Positions 28,030-38,425 of a stretch of 64,000 bases of DNA are shown here, in pieces (within the stretch, counting starts at the first letter, position 1; each line of letters starts with the position of its first letter). A model generated the notes under the pieces. The model had not been told where the DNA came from. It made no database searches and saw nothing but the letters and a program-made list of their open reading frames with translations. The DNA comes from Polynucleobacter sp. MWH-P3-07-1 (GTDB lineage: Bacteria; Pseudomonadota; Gammaproteobacteria; Burkholderiales; Burkholderiaceae), in assembly GCF_018687555.1 (NCBI RefSeq), contig NZ_CP061296.1, forward strand, positions 806,001 to 870,000, read 5' to 3'. A program made the position numbers and the translations under genes.

Positions 28030-29637
28030 GTGCTTACTGCATCTAATATCACCATGCAATTTGGGGCAAAACCCCTGTTTGAAAACATCTCTGTCAAGTT
28101 TGGTGGAGGCAATCGCTATGGTTTGATCGGTGCCAATGGTTGCGGTAAATCTACCTTTATGAAGATCCTGGGTGGCGAGCTTGAGCCTACTAGCGGAAAC
28201 GTTAGCCTAGACCCAGGCGTTCGTTTAGGCAAATTACGGCAGGACCAATTTGCCTATGAAGATGTCCGGGTTTTAGATGTTGTCATGATGGGGCATGAAG
28301 AAATGTGGAAAGCGGCCGCTGAGCGCGACGCAATTTATGCCAACCCTGATGCTAGCGATGAAGATTACATGCGTGCTGCTGAGTTGGAAGGCAAGTATGC
28401 AGAGTATGGTGGCTACACTGCAGAAGCCAAGGCAGGGGAGCTCTTATTAGGCATCGGCATTCCGATCGAGCAACATACCGGTCCAATGAGTAATGTGGCG
28501 CCTGGTTGGAAGCTGCGCGTTTTGCTGGCTCAAGCTCTGTTCTCAGACCCGGACGTTCTGTTGCTAGACGAGCCAACCAATAACTTAGATATTCATTCGA
28601 TTCATTGGCTTGAAGATATTCTGAATAATATTAAGAGCACTATTGTCATTATTTCCCACGATCGCCACTTCTTAAATGAAGTCTGTACGCATATGGCGGA
28701 CATGGATTTCGGCACTCTGAAGGTCTATCCTGGTAACTATGATTCTTATATGCTTGCTTCTGTGCAAGCACGCACACAGCAGCTGAGCTCTAACGTTAAA
28801 GCTAAAGAAAAGATTGCTGAATTACAGGCTTTCGTGGCTCGATTTTCTGCCAATGCCTCAAAGGCACGTCAAGCTACTTCACGTCAACGTCAGTTAGAAA
28901 AAATCGAGATTGTGGAAGTCAAGCCATCTTCGCGCCAGAACCCATTTATTCGTTTCGATACTGAAAAGAAATTGCACAATATGGCCGTAGAGTGCAATGG
29001 GCTGACAAAGGCATACGATCGTGTGATTTTCAAAAACCTCAAGCTAGGTATTCGTGCTGGTGAAAAGATTGCGATTATTGGGCAAAATGGCGCGGGCAAA
29101 ACAACCCTCCTCAAAACCATTCTCAGCAAACGATTTGAAGGTATTCCTGCAGATAGCGGTGACGTTAAATGGGCTGAAAACGCCAACGTCGGTGTGATGC
29201 CTCAAGACAATACTGAGATGTTTGCCAAAGATGAACTGCTCATGGATTGGATGAACAACTGGCGTAACACTGGTGATGATGACCAGTCTATCCGTGGAAC
29301 TTTGGGTCGCTTACTTTTCTCAGGCGATGATATTGGTAAGTCTGTCAAAGTGCTATCAGGTGGTGAGAAGGGCAGAATGATTTGGGGCAAACTCATGCTG
29401 CAAAAATATAACGTCCTTGCCATGGATGAGCCAACCAATCACATGGATATGGAGTCTATTGAAAGTTTGCAAATCGCTCTTGAGAAATTTGATGGCACTC
29501 TGATTTTCGTCTCTCATGACCGAGAATTTGTTTCTGCTTTGGCCAATCGCATTCTTGAAGTGAAGATGGATGGCACTGTGAACGACTACTCGGGTACATA
29601 CGAAGAATATCTGCGCAGCCAAGCGCTAGCGGGTTAA
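28030..29637 (+). CDS. ybiT: ABC-F family ATPase YbiT
   Basis: Soluble double-ATPase of the ABC-F group, which act on the ribosome. 535 residues. Walker A motifs are GANGCGKST (domain 1) and GQNGAGKTT (domain 2); the second signature is LSGGEKGRM, and the first is the diverged VAPGWKLRV typical of YbiT. The linker between domains is about 80 residues ([19 protein letters not shown] region), as in this subfamily. It starts with GTG and the N-terminus [19 protein letters not shown] matches YbiT well. A -10-like TAAAAT lies 75 bases upstream. Confidence 0.93.
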   Translation: MLTASNITMQFGAKPLFENISVKFGGGNRYGLIGANGCGKSTFMKILGGELEPTSGNVSLDPGVRLGKLRQDQFAYEDVRVLDVVMMGHEEMWKAAAERDAIYANPDASDEDYMRAAELEGKYAEYGGYTAEAKAGELLLGIGIPIEQHTGPMSNVAPGWKLRVLLAQALFSDPDVLLLDEPTNNLDIHSIHWLEDILNNIKSTIVIISHDRHFLNEVCTHMADMDFGTLKVYPGNYDSYMLASVQARTQQLSSNVKAKEKIAELQAFVARFSANASKARQATSRQRQLEKIEIVEVKPSSRQNPFIRFDTEKKLHNMAVECNGLTKAYDRVIFKNLKLGIRAGEKIAIIGQNGAGKTTLLKTILSKRFEGIPADSGDVKWAENANVGVMPQDNTEMFAKDELLMDWMNNWRNTGDDDQSIRGTLGRLLFSGDDIGKSVKVLSGGEKGRMIWGKLMLQKYNVLAMDEPTNHMDMESIESLQIALEKFDGTLIFVSHDREFVSALANRILEVKMDGTVNDYSGTYEEYLRSQALAG

Positions 29638-29638
29638 T

Positions 29639-29899
29639 CTAGCTCTTATTTTCTTTAGCTTGGCGCTGAAAGCGCATCGCGGTTCCCTCTGCGCGAATTC
29701 TGTTCCAGACCTGTGCTTTTTCATCAGGGTCAAAAAATACCCAATTGCTGACTTCGGCTAGGGTGCGTCCACAGCCTTGGCAAATCTCATCATAGAGAGT
29801 GGTGCAGACTCCAATACAAGGAGAATCCGATTCTGCATCGCCTGTTGATAAGGAATTGGCGCTATCGCCCGCATTTTGAATGTAATTATCGTTGCTCAC
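29639..29899 (-). CDS. DUF1289 domain protein
   Basis: An 86-residue protein of a small Cys-rich family. The pattern SPCIGVCTTLYDEICQGCGRTLAEVSNW near residues 26-53 has four cysteines that look like a zinc site. Function is not known; the family is widespread in proteobacteria. Its start overlaps the end of the upstream FemAB-like gene by four bases, so they are co-transcribed. Confidence 0.85.
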   Translation of the reverse strand: MSNDNYIQNAGDSANSLSTGDAESDSPCIGVCTTLYDEICQGCGRTLAEVSNWVFFDPDEKAQVWNRIRAEGTAMRFQRQAKENKS

Positions 29900-31080
29900 G
29901 ACAGTACTGTATTCGATTTCAGAGGACTGTGCTCGGAGAGCTCATCTACGTACGCTGCCATTCCGGCACTTTCTCTTGTTAAATAGTGTTTTACAGCTTG
30001 TGAAAACTGAGGGTTTGCAAGCCAGTGAGCAGATTTTAAGGTTTTGGGTAAAAAGCCTCTAGCCATCTTGTGCTCGCCCTGAGCTCCTCCTTCAAAGGTC
30101 TGAATTCCCTCGGAGATACAGTAGTCAAGGGACTGGTAATAGGCAGTCTCAAAGTGTAGGCAGGGAATGTATTTGAGTGCACCCCAATAGCGTCCATAGA
30201 CTTTACTTGCCGCTTTATCTACGACCAATAATGAGCTTGCAATCCGTTTGCCTCCTTGGCTAGCGATGATGAGATGCAAATAACTTGGCATGTCTTTAGA
30301 TAGCTTTAGCAAGAATTCAAGGTTTAAATAGGGACTCGAATGATGCTCTAAATAGGTTTGTGCATAGCACTCATAGAAGAATTCCCAATCTGCTGCAGTA
30401 GAGTGTTCGCCAGAAATGTGCTCAAACTCGACTAACTCTTTACCTACTTGAGCTCGTTCATGACGAATATTCTTGCGCCGTTTTTTATTCAAGGCCGCCA
30501 GGTATTCCTCAAAGTCTTTATAGGCCTGATTTTTCCAATGAAACTGAACAGAATCTCGCAACATAAAGTCTTCCGCTACCAGCAATTGAACATCATCGTC
30601 GCTGGGAAAAAGAATATGAATTGAGGATAGATCATTATCCAGTGCAATCCCTTTTAAACCAGCAACCAATAATTTTTGGATGGCTTTTTGGTCTTTGCCT
30701 ACCTTAGCCAAGACTCTGGCTCCCTGAACAGGGGTAAAGGGGATCGCACTCAGCAGTTTGGGGTAATAGGATTTACCGAGTTGATGATAAGCCTCAGCCC
30801 AAGCCCAATCGAACACAAACTCACCATAAGAGTGTTGTTTTAAATAAAGCGGTATCGCCCCTACAAGCATTCCATGAGGGTCTTTGGCAATGAGGTGCGT
30901 AATTTGCCAGCCTGTATCCGACCCAACACATTCCGCTTCTTCCAAGTTCCTCAGAAAGGCATGCTTTAGAAAAGGGCCGGCATGATGAAGCAGCAGGGCA
31001 TCCCACTGCTCGGGACTCACTTTAGAGAGACTATTGAGAAGTTCGAGACGATAAGGCGTCTCAGTTAATTCCGTTTGCAC
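29896..31080 (-). CDS. FemAB-like GNAT family protein (DUF482)
   Basis: A 394-residue protein of the PF04339 type, related to FemAB/GNAT acyltransferases. Family segments include the RRKNIRHERAQV stretch, YECYAQTYLEHHSSPYLN and the C-terminal FEGGAQGEHKMARGFLPK. The substrate is unknown; related Fem proteins add amino acids to peptidoglycan precursors, but this branch lacks a proven role. It is followed by the DUF1289 gene and preceded by gloA, all on the minus strand. Confidence 0.85.
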   Translation of the reverse strand: MQTELTETPYRLELLNSLSKVSPEQWDALLLHHAGPFLKHAFLRNLEEAECVGSDTGWQITHLIAKDPHGMLVGAIPLYLKQHSYGEFVFDWAWAEAYHQLGKSYYPKLLSAIPFTPVQGARVLAKVGKDQKAIQKLLVAGLKGIALDNDLSSIHILFPSDDDVQLLVAEDFMLRDSVQFHWKNQAYKDFEEYLAALNKKRRKNIRHERAQVGKELVEFEHISGEHSTAADWEFFYECYAQTYLEHHSSPYLNLEFLLKLSKDMPSYLHLIIASQGGKRIASSLLVVDKAASKVYGRYWGALKYIPCLHFETAYYQSLDYCISEGIQTFEGGAQGEHKMARGFLPKTLKSAHWLANPQFSQAVKHYLTRESAGMAAYVDELSEHSPLKSNTVLS

Positions 31081-31085
31081 TTCAC

Positions 31086-31472
31086 TTATTCTTGAATTAA
31101 CTCAATTTTGTATCCATCAGGATCTGTCACAAAGGCAATGATGGTATCGCCACCCTGAACGGGGCCGGCTTCACGAGTAACCTTACCACCAGCGGCTTTA
31201 ATCTTTGCGCAGGCTGCATAGGCATCTGGTACCTGAATCGCAATATGTCCATAAGCAGTTCCCATTTGGTAGGAATCAACCCCATAGTTATAGGTGAGCT
31301 CAATCTCCGCTTGTCCATCTGCATTGCCTTTGCCAAAGCCAACAAAAGACAATGCGTATTTTTGCTCTGGTCGTTCAGTGGTGCGAATCAGATTCATACC
31401 TAAGACCTTAGTGTAAAAATCTACTGAGCGCTGCATATCACCGACTCGAAGCATTGTGTGGAGGATCATCAT
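31086..31472 (-). CDS. gloA: Lactoylglutathione lyase (glyoxalase I)
   Basis: Converts the hemithioacetal of methylglyoxal and glutathione to S-lactoylglutathione, for detoxification. About 128 residues from the ATG at 31472 ([24 protein letters not shown]). Metal ligands are in the first LHTML His, the Glu after [11 protein letters not shown] and YKIELIQE. Earlier in-frame starts up to 31520 add 16 residues with no family match, and overlap nothing useful. It is in the run bolA-gloA. Confidence 0.92.
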   Translation of the reverse strand: MMILHTMLRVGDMQRSVDFYTKVLGMNLIRTTERPEQKYALSFVGFGKGNADGQAEIELTYNYGVDSYQMGTAYGHIAIQVPDAYAACAKIKAAGGKVTREAGPVQGGDTIIAFVTDPDGYKIELIQE

Positions 31473-31488
31473 GTGTTGGCTCACTCTA

Positions 31489-31773
31489 TTAGGATGGAAT
31501 TTCATCTGGCGCAAATGCATGAATACTCAGCGCATGAATTTCTGAGGGAATGTGATCTTTCAGTGCAGCATAGACCGCACGATGTCTTGCGACTGCATTG
31601 AGTTGATTAAATTCAGGGGCCACAATATGAATTCTGAAATGACCACCACCACTGGCTGCCCCAGCATGTCCTGCATGTAGGTGGCTCTCATCTTTTATCT
31701 CAAGGTGGGATAGTTTGAAGGCTTTCTGCAAATCATTCGTGAAGCGCTCGATTCTCTGTTGATTCAGCTTCAT
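31489..31773 (-). CDS. BolA family protein
   Basis: A 94-residue BolA/IbaG-type protein, thought to work with monothiol glutaredoxins in iron-sulfur and stress functions. The conserved core is [28 protein letters not shown] near residues 28-55 and [11 protein letters not shown]. It overlaps the upstream yciB gene by four bases, a sign of coupling. Confidence 0.9.
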   Translation of the reverse strand: MKLNQQRIERFTNDLQKAFKLSHLEIKDESHLHAGHAGAASGGGHFRIHIVAPEFNQLNAVARHRAVYAALKDHIPSEIHALSIHAFAPDEIPS

Positions 31774-32318
31774 TCGCTAACGTGCTCCATGTGTTTTGAT
31801 AGCCATACGCCTTGCAAGATGATGAAGACAATCAGGAGGCCGGTGCTGCCAAAGAGCTTAAAGTTAACCCAGGTATCTTCAGAATATTCAAAGGCAACAT
31901 ATAAGTTAAGAGCACCCATCAAAAAGAAGAAGAGCGCCCAAGCGTAATTTAATTTTTGCCATGCAGACTTTTGACTATGGGCTTTCAGGGTGATTTGCTT
32001 ACCCATCAAAACTTGGATCCAATTTTTTTGAAAAAATTGCGCACTGATTAATAGAGTGCCTGAAAATAACCAGTAGAGCGCAGTAGGCTTGAGTTGGATA
32101 AAGGTTTTGTCATGCAGGAAAATGGTGAGACTACCGAATACCACAATGAGTACTAAGCTAACCCACTGCATGGCATCAATTTTGCGATGACGGTAGTAGA
32201 CCCAGAGAATTTGACCAATGGTCGCTACCATCGCTACGATCGTTGCCGTATAGATGTTTGCCAGCTTAAAGGCAATAAAAAAGAGGATGATGGGAAAGAG
32301 GTCGAATAAGAATTTCAT
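31770..32318 (-). CDS. yciB: Inner membrane septation protein YciB/IspZ
   Basis: A 182-residue membrane protein with five hydrophobic segments; family members influence septation and envelope synthesis. Family parts are the N-terminal [19 protein letters not shown] and the [24 protein letters not shown] end. It lies between msrB and bolA on the minus strand. Confidence 0.92.
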   Translation of the reverse strand: MKFLFDLFPIILFFIAFKLANIYTATIVAMVATIGQILWVYYRHRKIDAMQWVSLVLIVVFGSLTIFLHDKTFIQLKPTALYWLFSGTLLISAQFFQKNWIQVLMGKQITLKAHSQKSAWQKLNYAWALFFFLMGALNLYVAFEYSEDTWVNFKLFGSTGLLIVFIILQGVWLSKHMEHVSE

Positions 32319-32336
32319 AAGCAGATTATGCCGTTA

Positions 32337-32756
32337 TTAAGGCGCTGCTTTGTGATCTGTCTCTTGCGCTAGATCACTCGGCTCGAAACGGAGTGAAGCA
32401 GAATTTATGCAGTATCTTAGGCCAGTAGGGGCAGGGCCATCCTCAAACACATGCCCGAGGTGCGCATTACAGTTTGAGCAACGCACCTCTGTTCGAATCA
32501 TGCCATGGCTTGTGTCTTTAAGTTCTTGGATGGCCGATGCGTTCTCTGGAGCGCTATAACTTGGCCAGCCACAGCCTGCATCAAATTTGGTGCTAGACAT
32601 AAATAGAGGGGTATGGCAGCAAACGCATTGATATTGACCTTGATCCCAATGGTCCCAATACTTTCCAGTAAATGGCCTCTCAGTTGCCGCCTCTCGAGTG
32701 ACTTTATATTCAATCTCGCTTAAAGCAGATTTATATTCGGCATCCGTTTTTTTCAT
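32337..32756 (-). CDS. msrB: Peptide methionine-(R)-S-oxide reductase
   Basis: Reduces methionine R-sulfoxide in proteins. About 139 residues from the ATG at 32756, which has CAGGA six bases upstream; a nearby ATG at 32762 and a longer reading from 32783 are less likely. Two CXXC pairs for zinc are seen (CVCC and CSNC), then CGWPSY and the catalytic RYCINSASL cysteine. It starts just after selO ends (stop at 32771), so the two are probably coupled. Confidence 0.93.
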   Translation of the reverse strand: MKKTDAEYKSALSEIEYKVTREAATERPFTGKYWDHWDQGQYQCVCCHTPLFMSSTKFDAGCGWPSYSAPENASAIQELKDTSHGMIRTEVRCSNCNAHLGHVFEDGPAPTGLRYCINSASLRFEPSDLAQETDHKAAP

Positions 32757-32770
32757 ATTCATTCCTGTGA

Positions 32771-34237
32771 TTAAGAGGAGCAACTGACTTCAACAGCACG
32801 ATGCTCTGCAGTAGGGGGGTTTGCATAGATTTCAGTATGTTCCTGCTCATCATAAGGGCGTTCCAAAATAGCCAACAATTTACTAATCTCTGAAAAGTCC
32901 TGCTGTTGAGCCTTTTCAATGGCGTGTTGAGCTAAATGATTGCGCAAAATGAATTTCGGGTTGCAAGTATTCATGAGAATTTTTCTCTCTGCATCTACGC
33001 TATTCTCAGATTGAAGTCTCAAACCATACTCTCTAAACCAATCGTCGATTACTGCGAGATGATTAAAAAGATCGCGAGCCTCTTGCGGTGGCTTGAGATG
33101 AATAGAATCGTATTCAGCCAGTTTTCTGAAAAAGAAGGTGAAGTCAACCTTCGCATCATGCATGATTTGTAATAATCTTTCGATGAGACTGATATCGTCT
33201 TCTTTTGCAGTCTTGAGTCCCAGCTTGGCCCTGAACAGGCGCTGCCAACTGTCAGCGTAGCTTTGCGGGTACTCTTCTAGAGCGGAGCGTAATAATGCTT
33301 GTGCTGTTTCGCTTGGGTGATTTATCTCTAGAAGGGGGCACATCGCACTGGCTAAACACGCCATATTCCAATGCATGATTTGGGGTTGGCGATGATACGC
33401 ATAGCGCCCACTGGTATCGCTATGGTTACAAATATGATCGATTTGAAATTGATCCATAAAACCAAACGGTCCGTAATCAATCGTCAGACCCAAGGCGCTG
33501 ATATTGTCTGTATTCAATACGCCATGGCAGAAGCCGACAGCTTGCCATTGCGCTACGAGATCGGCGCTTCTTGCGGAGATAGCCTTAAATAGCTCAAGAT
33601 AGGGATCTTCATTAACTCGGCATGCTGGATAAAAATGATCGATTAAATAATCGGCTAATTCCTGCAATCGTTCTACTTTTTGTAGTGCAGCGTAATGCTC
33701 GAAATGTCCTATACGTATAAAGCTAGGGGCAAGCCGAGAGCACACCGCAGCAGTTTCGATGGTTTCTCTTCGGACTGCTTGGTTAGAACCCACCACAGCA
33801 AGTGCACGACTGCTTGGAATGCCCAAGCCATGCATTGCTTCGCTACAGAGAAATTCTCTGATTGAGGAGCGCAGTACTGCTCGTCCATCCCCCATTCGGG
33901 AATAGCGTGTTTTGCCGGCGCCTTTGAGCTGCAGCTCCTGGCCATTGATTTCACCAAGCAAAATGGCTCTCCCATCACCCAACTGCCCAGCCCAAATGCC
34001 AAATTGGTGACCACTATAGGCAGTAGCAATAGGATGGTGGAATGCTTTGTACTCTAAATCTAGTCGGTTTCCAGCAAGCACTTCAAGCCATTTTGGATCG
34101 GCTGGGAGTTGAGTCAGCCCCAAAGGAATCTGGATCAGCTTAGCTGCAGAAGGCGAAAAAGCAACCCAATATGGATCGGGTAAGGGGGTGGGATTGACTT
34201 GATGCAGAACATCATCGCCTTGCAGTAAAAATGCCAT
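32771..34237 (-). CDS. selO: Protein adenylyltransferase SelO
   Basis: Pseudokinase-fold enzyme that transfers AMP to protein hydroxyls, linked to oxidative-stress responses. 488 residues. Seen: [25 protein letters not shown], the metal/active-site [11 protein letters not shown], and NTDNISALG. The C-terminus is EVSCSS, where a cysteine stands at the place of selenocysteine in eukaryotic homologues. It is first in a run with msrB, which fits a thiol or oxidation theme. Confidence 0.94.
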   Translation of the reverse strand: MAFLLQGDDVLHQVNPTPLPDPYWVAFSPSAAKLIQIPLGLTQLPADPKWLEVLAGNRLDLEYKAFHHPIATAYSGHQFGIWAGQLGDGRAILLGEINGQELQLKGAGKTRYSRMGDGRAVLRSSIREFLCSEAMHGLGIPSSRALAVVGSNQAVRRETIETAAVCSRLAPSFIRIGHFEHYAALQKVERLQELADYLIDHFYPACRVNEDPYLELFKAISARSADLVAQWQAVGFCHGVLNTDNISALGLTIDYGPFGFMDQFQIDHICNHSDTSGRYAYHRQPQIMHWNMACLASAMCPLLEINHPSETAQALLRSALEEYPQSYADSWQRLFRAKLGLKTAKEDDISLIERLLQIMHDAKVDFTFFFRKLAEYDSIHLKPPQEARDLFNHLAVIDDWFREYGLRLQSENSVDAERKILMNTCNPKFILRNHLAQHAIEKAQQQDFSEISKLLAILERPYDEQEHTEIYANPPTAEHRAVEVSCSS

Positions 34238-34302
34238 AGTTTTACTATTCTATGGGGTTTCTAGAAACTGGGTTGCCTCTATAAAAACGGGTAGCAATAG
34301 GC

Positions 34303-34309
34303 TTAAAAT
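34303..34309 (+). promoter_or_regulatory. -10-like element directly before the PaaI-type thioesterase
   Basis: TTAAAAT ends seven bases before the ATG at 34317, and no ribosome site lies between. A transcript from here would start at or next to the ATG, i.e. be leaderless. No good -35 box is seen at 16-18 bases, so confidence is low. Confidence 0.35.
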
Positions 34310-34316
34310 TAGCTCT

Positions 34317-34799
34317 ATGACATCGCCATTACAAACTCAAACCTCCTCTCAACTAGCTAATTTAGGTGAGGAGTTAAACGTCCCTTTTTTAAAGCTATTG
34401 GGTGTTCGTTGTATCAGTGCAGAAATGGGCAAAGGCGAAATCCTACTCGCGCTCAAGCCAGAGCACAAGAATACTTGGGAGGTCGCGCACGGCGGTGTTT
34501 TATTGACACTAATGGATGTTGCAATGGCTGTCGCTGCACGCTCAGCTGATCCTGCCGATCGTAGTGTGGTTACGATTGAATTAAAGAATAACTTTATGCA
34601 AGCAGCGAACGGCATCTTACGTGTGAAAGCGGAGACTGTTCGTAATACTGCCACGATGGCTTTTTGCGAAGCCAAGCTTTATAACGATCTGGGTGAGACC
34701 TGCTGTATGGCAACAGGCACCTTTAAGTACCTAAAGCGCTTACCATCACGCAATGCTGCAGGAGAGCGCGTGATTAACGACGATCTTCGTTGGGAATAG
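34317..34799 (+). CDS. PaaI family thioesterase, hotdog fold
   Basis: A 160-residue hotdog protein. The core NTWEVAHGGVLLTLMDVAMAVAARS near residues 51-75 carries the HGG pattern and Asp of PaaI/YiiD-like acyl-CoA thioesterases. The substrate cannot be told from sequence. It is a lone gene on the plus strand, converging on the NRDE gene seven bases away, and may be translated without a leader. Confidence 0.87.
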   Translation: MTSPLQTQTSSQLANLGEELNVPFLKLLGVRCISAEMGKGEILLALKPEHKNTWEVAHGGVLLTLMDVAMAVAARSADPADRSVVTIELKNNFMQAANGILRVKAETVRNTATMAFCEAKLYNDLGETCCMATGTFKYLKRLPSRNAAGERVINDDLRWE

Positions 34800-34806
34800 G
34801 CTCGAT

Positions 34807-35664
34807 TTATACCGACAAATTGGAGCCGGATGTGTTGCTTAGTGCGCCCGTGATGACATCATGACCAATCGTTCCATTGGCATCAAAGCGGCGCTCCACC
34901 ATTTCAAAAGCACCGTCTTTGCGAACCCTTAAAAGCGTACTGGATCGCGTGCCATAGGAAGAGGTTTTGATAAAAGCAGGTGAGAGGGCTTTTTCCCAAT
35001 CCTTACTCACGCCAGTAGAAGGCAATTCATGGTCATTGGCCTCATGAGTGTCAGCCAATAAGCGCAAATACTGATCAGCGTTTTTGAGTCCACCATGATC
35101 CATCGCCAATGTTTGAGCAAATGCCGCTATCCGGTGATTGACTTTAGGCCATGGTGTATCCAGCATGGCATTGGAGAGCCCGTAGACTCCCGGGCTTAGA
35201 GGGTTTTCAGGAAACACCTTCCGCGGACGAATTTGTTGACCCATCATGAGACGATTGCTAACCCAGTGCATCTCAGCGTTTTCAGGATTGCTGAAATCAG
35301 CCATGAGGAGATTAAAGCCGTTGTATTGGTCAAAGCGTTTCCCATGAGTCTGGATAAATTCCTGAGGGCGATCCTTGCCCGCTAAATACATCAGGGATAG
35401 TTCGCCACGGGTTCGCGTATCCGGTCTTTTTTCACTGGGGGCTCTGACATTGGTTAAGGCAGCAAAACGACCAGTTTTGGCAAAACCTAACCATGTTCCT
35501 GGGCTGCCAAGCACATCGGCTTTATCCCTGCCTGCCAAGACCTCCGGATGCTCCGGCCACCAATGCATCGCTTGGGTATCGCGCTCATAAAACTCATCAC
35601 GATTTGCAGCGACCACCAAAGGGTAGTCTGGATGCGACTTCCAGGCAAAGAGGATTAGGCACAT
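34807..35664 (-). CDS. NRDE family protein (TANGO2 homologue)
   Basis: A 285-residue protein that starts with MCLILFAWKSHPDYPLVVAANRDEFYERDT, the Cys2 plus NRDE signature of the family. Cys2 is in the Ntn-like position. Eukaryotic TANGO2 is linked to Golgi and heme handling; the bacterial role is unclear. It is 18 bases downstream of ygfZ on the same strand. Confidence 0.88.
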   Translation of the reverse strand: MCLILFAWKSHPDYPLVVAANRDEFYERDTQAMHWWPEHPEVLAGRDKADVLGSPGTWLGFAKTGRFAALTNVRAPSEKRPDTRTRGELSLMYLAGKDRPQEFIQTHGKRFDQYNGFNLLMADFSNPENAEMHWVSNRLMMGQQIRPRKVFPENPLSPGVYGLSNAMLDTPWPKVNHRIAAFAQTLAMDHGGLKNADQYLRLLADTHEANDHELPSTGVSKDWEKALSPAFIKTSSYGTRSSTLLRVRKDGAFEMVERRFDANGTIGHDVITGALSNTSGSNLSV

Positions 35665-35682
35665 ATACGCAAGCTAAAAGGA

Positions 35683-36687
35683 TTAGATTTCGATCAAAGG
35701 GTAAGGCAACGAGTCTATTTTTAACACAGGCCCATCGATACTTCCCAAATGGATATCCCCATTTTCGAGCGCCTCTAGCTTTATCTCTATTTGCAGATCA
35801 ATCCTGGAGGGTGCAAATGGGTTTTTTGCAGAAAGCACAACCATACCGGCTGGTTGGTTTGGGTCTTGAGATTGAAAAACTTCTGTGCCAGGGGCATAGG
35901 CGACAGTGTCTAGATCGTGATCTAGAAGCCGAGCTAAATGAAGACGTCTCTTGATTGCGCCCCGATATTGGCTCCTCGCTACGATTTCTTGTCCTGGATA
36001 ACAACCCTTTTTGAAATCGATACCTGCAACAGATTCAAAATTGATCATTTGAGGCACAAACTGCTCTTGGGTTGCCATCACAATTCTGGGTATGCCACTT
36101 AATACCTCCAGATCATTCCAGAGTTCTAAATTTTTGCTTTGCTTATGGGTATTGAGATCGGGCTGTTTTGGTCGGGCAGAAATAATGCGCTCAAAAATAT
36201 CTCCATCTACTGTAACCGAAGGTAGTTGCAGGGAAATTTCATCAGGATTACCTTGGTATGGTGTTTTAGCATCGCATATTAGGTGACTCTCTACCTCCCA
36301 GCTATCCGAAACATCTTTAACAGTCAGTCTAGATCGCAACACATACATGCTCAGTCGCTTTGCGGTACTTGCCGCAATATCTCTGGAGATCAATAGCCAA
36401 TACCGCTTAATTTCCTCTCCGCCCTCTGTATTTGCCTGCAAGAGTAACCATGCGCTGGCCAATAAGCGGCCTTTGGGGCTACAGTAGCCCACCAAACGAA
36501 CTTGAGCACTGCCATGAGCAACTTGACTGCCTTTGGCCGACTCTAAGCCTTGAACGGAATTGGTGAGCTGGTTTTGCAGGAATTGCTCTGAATCAGGTCC
36601 CTCGACCAGAATAAGGCCCCAATCGGATAAGGGGGTGCTCTCCCAGAGAGCTGAGTTGTCTGTTTTTGTAGTTGAAATAGGGTTCAC
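35683..36687 (-). CDS. ygfZ: YgfZ/GcvT-like folate-binding protein
   Basis: Folate-binding helper in iron-sulfur cluster enzyme maturation, with a GcvT-like fold. 334 residues. The signature KGCYPGQE (Cys229) is present. The start GTG at 36687 sits within an inverted repeat that also covers the divergent mltG start, leaving only 14 bases between reading frames, so its promoter must lie in or near mltG. It is followed by the NRDE gene. Confidence 0.92.
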   Translation of the reverse strand: MNPISTTKTDNSALWESTPLSDWGLILVEGPDSEQFLQNQLTNSVQGLESAKGSQVAHGSAQVRLVGYCSPKGRLLASAWLLLQANTEGGEEIKRYWLLISRDIAASTAKRLSMYVLRSRLTVKDVSDSWEVESHLICDAKTPYQGNPDEISLQLPSVTVDGDIFERIISARPKQPDLNTHKQSKNLELWNDLEVLSGIPRIVMATQEQFVPQMINFESVAGIDFKKGCYPGQEIVARSQYRGAIKRRLHLARLLDHDLDTVAYAPGTEVFQSQDPNQPAGMVVLSAKNPFAPSRIDLQIEIKLEALENGDIHLGSIDGPVLKIDSLPYPLIEI

Positions 36688-36704
36688 GCTTTTATCATAG
36701 CGTG
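36685..36704. repeat. Inverted repeat spanning the start codons of ygfZ and mltG
   Basis: CACGCT and AGCGTG are six-base complementary arms separated by eight bases. The left arm holds the GTG of ygfZ (minus strand) and the right arm the first GTG of mltG (plus strand). Confidence 0.4.
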
Positions 36705-37775
36705 ATGAGTCAAAAATTTCAGAAAATGAATTTATTAAACCTTAAAAAGCAACCAACATGGGTGTTCTGGTTGTTTGGCACATTGATTGGTTTATTAGTC
36801 CTTTTTTATGCCGCGATATTCCTCATTACTGTTGTTCCGGCAAATCCAAATTTTTCAGATGGTTCAGGCTATAAAGTCAAAATTCAACCCAAATCTGGGC
36901 TCAATTCCATTGCGATGCAAATGCAAGATCAGGGTCTTGCCGTCAATCCTGTGGCGTTTCACATCAGTGCCCGAGCACTATTTGTCGGCTCAAGGCTCAA
37001 ACCGGGCACCTATCTTTTTCCTCTAGATGCCGGACTTGGAAAGATTTTGTTACAAATGGCTAGGGGCGATCGGGTGCGTGAGAGCGTTTCAATTATCCCA
37101 GGCATGACTATTTGGCAGGTGAGGGCATTAATCGATGCGCATCCTGCTTTGAATCATCAAACCCGGTCAATGAGTTCTAGAGAGTTGCTCGCTCAATTGC
37201 ATTTAACTTACCCAAGTTTGGAGGGGGCATTTTTTCCCGATACCTATGTGTTCGATCCAGATGAAATGGATCTCATGATTTATCAGCGAGCAGCACAAGC
37301 AATGCAAAAACAGCTTTTATCCGCTTGGTCCGAAAAGACTGCAAGTAGCCCACTGAAGACGCCTTATGAGCTCCTCATATTGGCTTCGATTATTGAGAAA
37401 GAGACCGGCAGGGCTAGTGATCGCAATTTAATTGCTGCAGTATTTTTAAACCGCCTCAAGCTAGGAATGAAACTGCAGACGGACCCATCGGTGATTTACG
37501 GGATTGGCCCTAAATTTGATGGCAATCTGCGTAAAACCGACCTGACCCGAAACAGTCCCTACAATACCTATATGCACAAAGGTCTACCCCCTACGCCGAT
37601 TTCGATGCCAAGCAAGGAGTCTTTGCTGGCAGCCGTTACACCTTCCAATAGCAAGGCACTTTTCTTCGTGGCGAAAGGGGATGGCAGTAGCCATTTCTCT
37701 GCGACGCTCTCTGAACATGAGGCAGCGGTTGATCAATATCAACGCAAAAAATCATTGCAAAACTCGCCACATTAA
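36702..37775 (+). CDS. mltG: Endolytic murein transglycosylase MltG
   Basis: Membrane enzyme that cuts nascent glycan strands and so ends peptidoglycan chain growth. 357 residues, with one N-terminal membrane anchor ([25 protein letters not shown]), a LysM-like part and the YceG domain with the catalytic Glu in [30 protein letters not shown] at 36702 overlaps the ygfZ control region; ATG at 36705 or 36726 (MNLLNLKK) are other starts, none with a clear ribosome site. It leads mltG-tmk-holB-tatD, the same order as in E. coli. Confidence 0.93.
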   Translation: MMSQKFQKMNLLNLKKQPTWVFWLFGTLIGLLVLFYAAIFLITVVPANPNFSDGSGYKVKIQPKSGLNSIAMQMQDQGLAVNPVAFHISARALFVGSRLKPGTYLFPLDAGLGKILLQMARGDRVRESVSIIPGMTIWQVRALIDAHPALNHQTRSMSSRELLAQLHLTYPSLEGAFFPDTYVFDPDEMDLMIYQRAAQAMQKQLLSAWSEKTASSPLKTPYELLILASIIEKETGRASDRNLIAAVFLNRLKLGMKLQTDPSVIYGIGPKFDGNLRKTDLTRNSPYNTYMHKGLPPTPISMPSKESLLAAVTPSNSKALFFVAKGDGSSHFSATLSEHEAAVDQYQRKKSLQNSPH

Positions 37776-37780
37776 TTGAT

Positions 37781-38422
37781 ATGACTACTGCCTCTTATCC
37801 AGGATATTTCATTAGCTTCGAAGGTATCGATGGGGCAGGGAAGAGTACGCATATTGATGCCTTTGCCAATCTTCTGAAACAACGTTTTCCTGAGCGCAAA
37901 ATTGTACTGACTAGGGAGCCTGGTGGAACTGAACTAGGCGAACAATTACGCCAGTTGCTTCTGAATGCTCCAATGAATTTGGAGACTGAAGCTTTGCTGA
38001 TGTTTGCGGCGCGGCGCGAGCACTTAGTTCAAATCATTGAGCCAGCTTTGTTGGCCGGAAAGATTGTGATCTCCGATCGTTTCACGGATGCTAGCTTTGC
38101 CTATCAAGGCGGAGGGCGAGGTCTAAGTATTGATAAATTAAATGCGCTTGAGCAGTGGGTACAAGGTAAACAAAATCAAACCATTTTGCAGCCCAATCTC
38201 ACCATCTTGTTTGATCTACCAGGATCGATTGCTGAGGCGCGTCGCTCTAAAGTGCGCACACCTGATAAATTTGAGCAAATGGACCTTGATTTCTTTGAGC
38301 GTGTTCGTCAAGAGTATCTGCGTCGTGCTAAAGCAGATATGAATCGTTTTCACATTGTTGATGCAACTCAAACTCAGGATGTGATTTGGCAGGGCCTCGA
38401 GCTGCTCTCTTTACCAATCTAG
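37781..38422 (+). CDS. tmk: Thymidylate kinase
   Basis: Phosphorylates dTMP to dTDP. 213 residues. The P-loop is [11 protein letters not shown] near residue 13-23, [18 protein letters not shown] is the DR/E motif, and [18 protein letters not shown] is the lid region. It lies five bases after mltG and three before holB. Confidence 0.97.
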   Translation: MTTASYPGYFISFEGIDGAGKSTHIDAFANLLKQRFPERKIVLTREPGGTELGEQLRQLLLNAPMNLETEALLMFAARREHLVQIIEPALLAGKIVISDRFTDASFAYQGGGRGLSIDKLNALEQWVQGKQNQTILQPNLTILFDLPGSIAEARRSKVRTPDKFEQMDLDFFERVRQEYLRRAKADMNRFHIVDATQTQDVIWQGLELLSLPI

Positions 38423-38425
38423 TTC

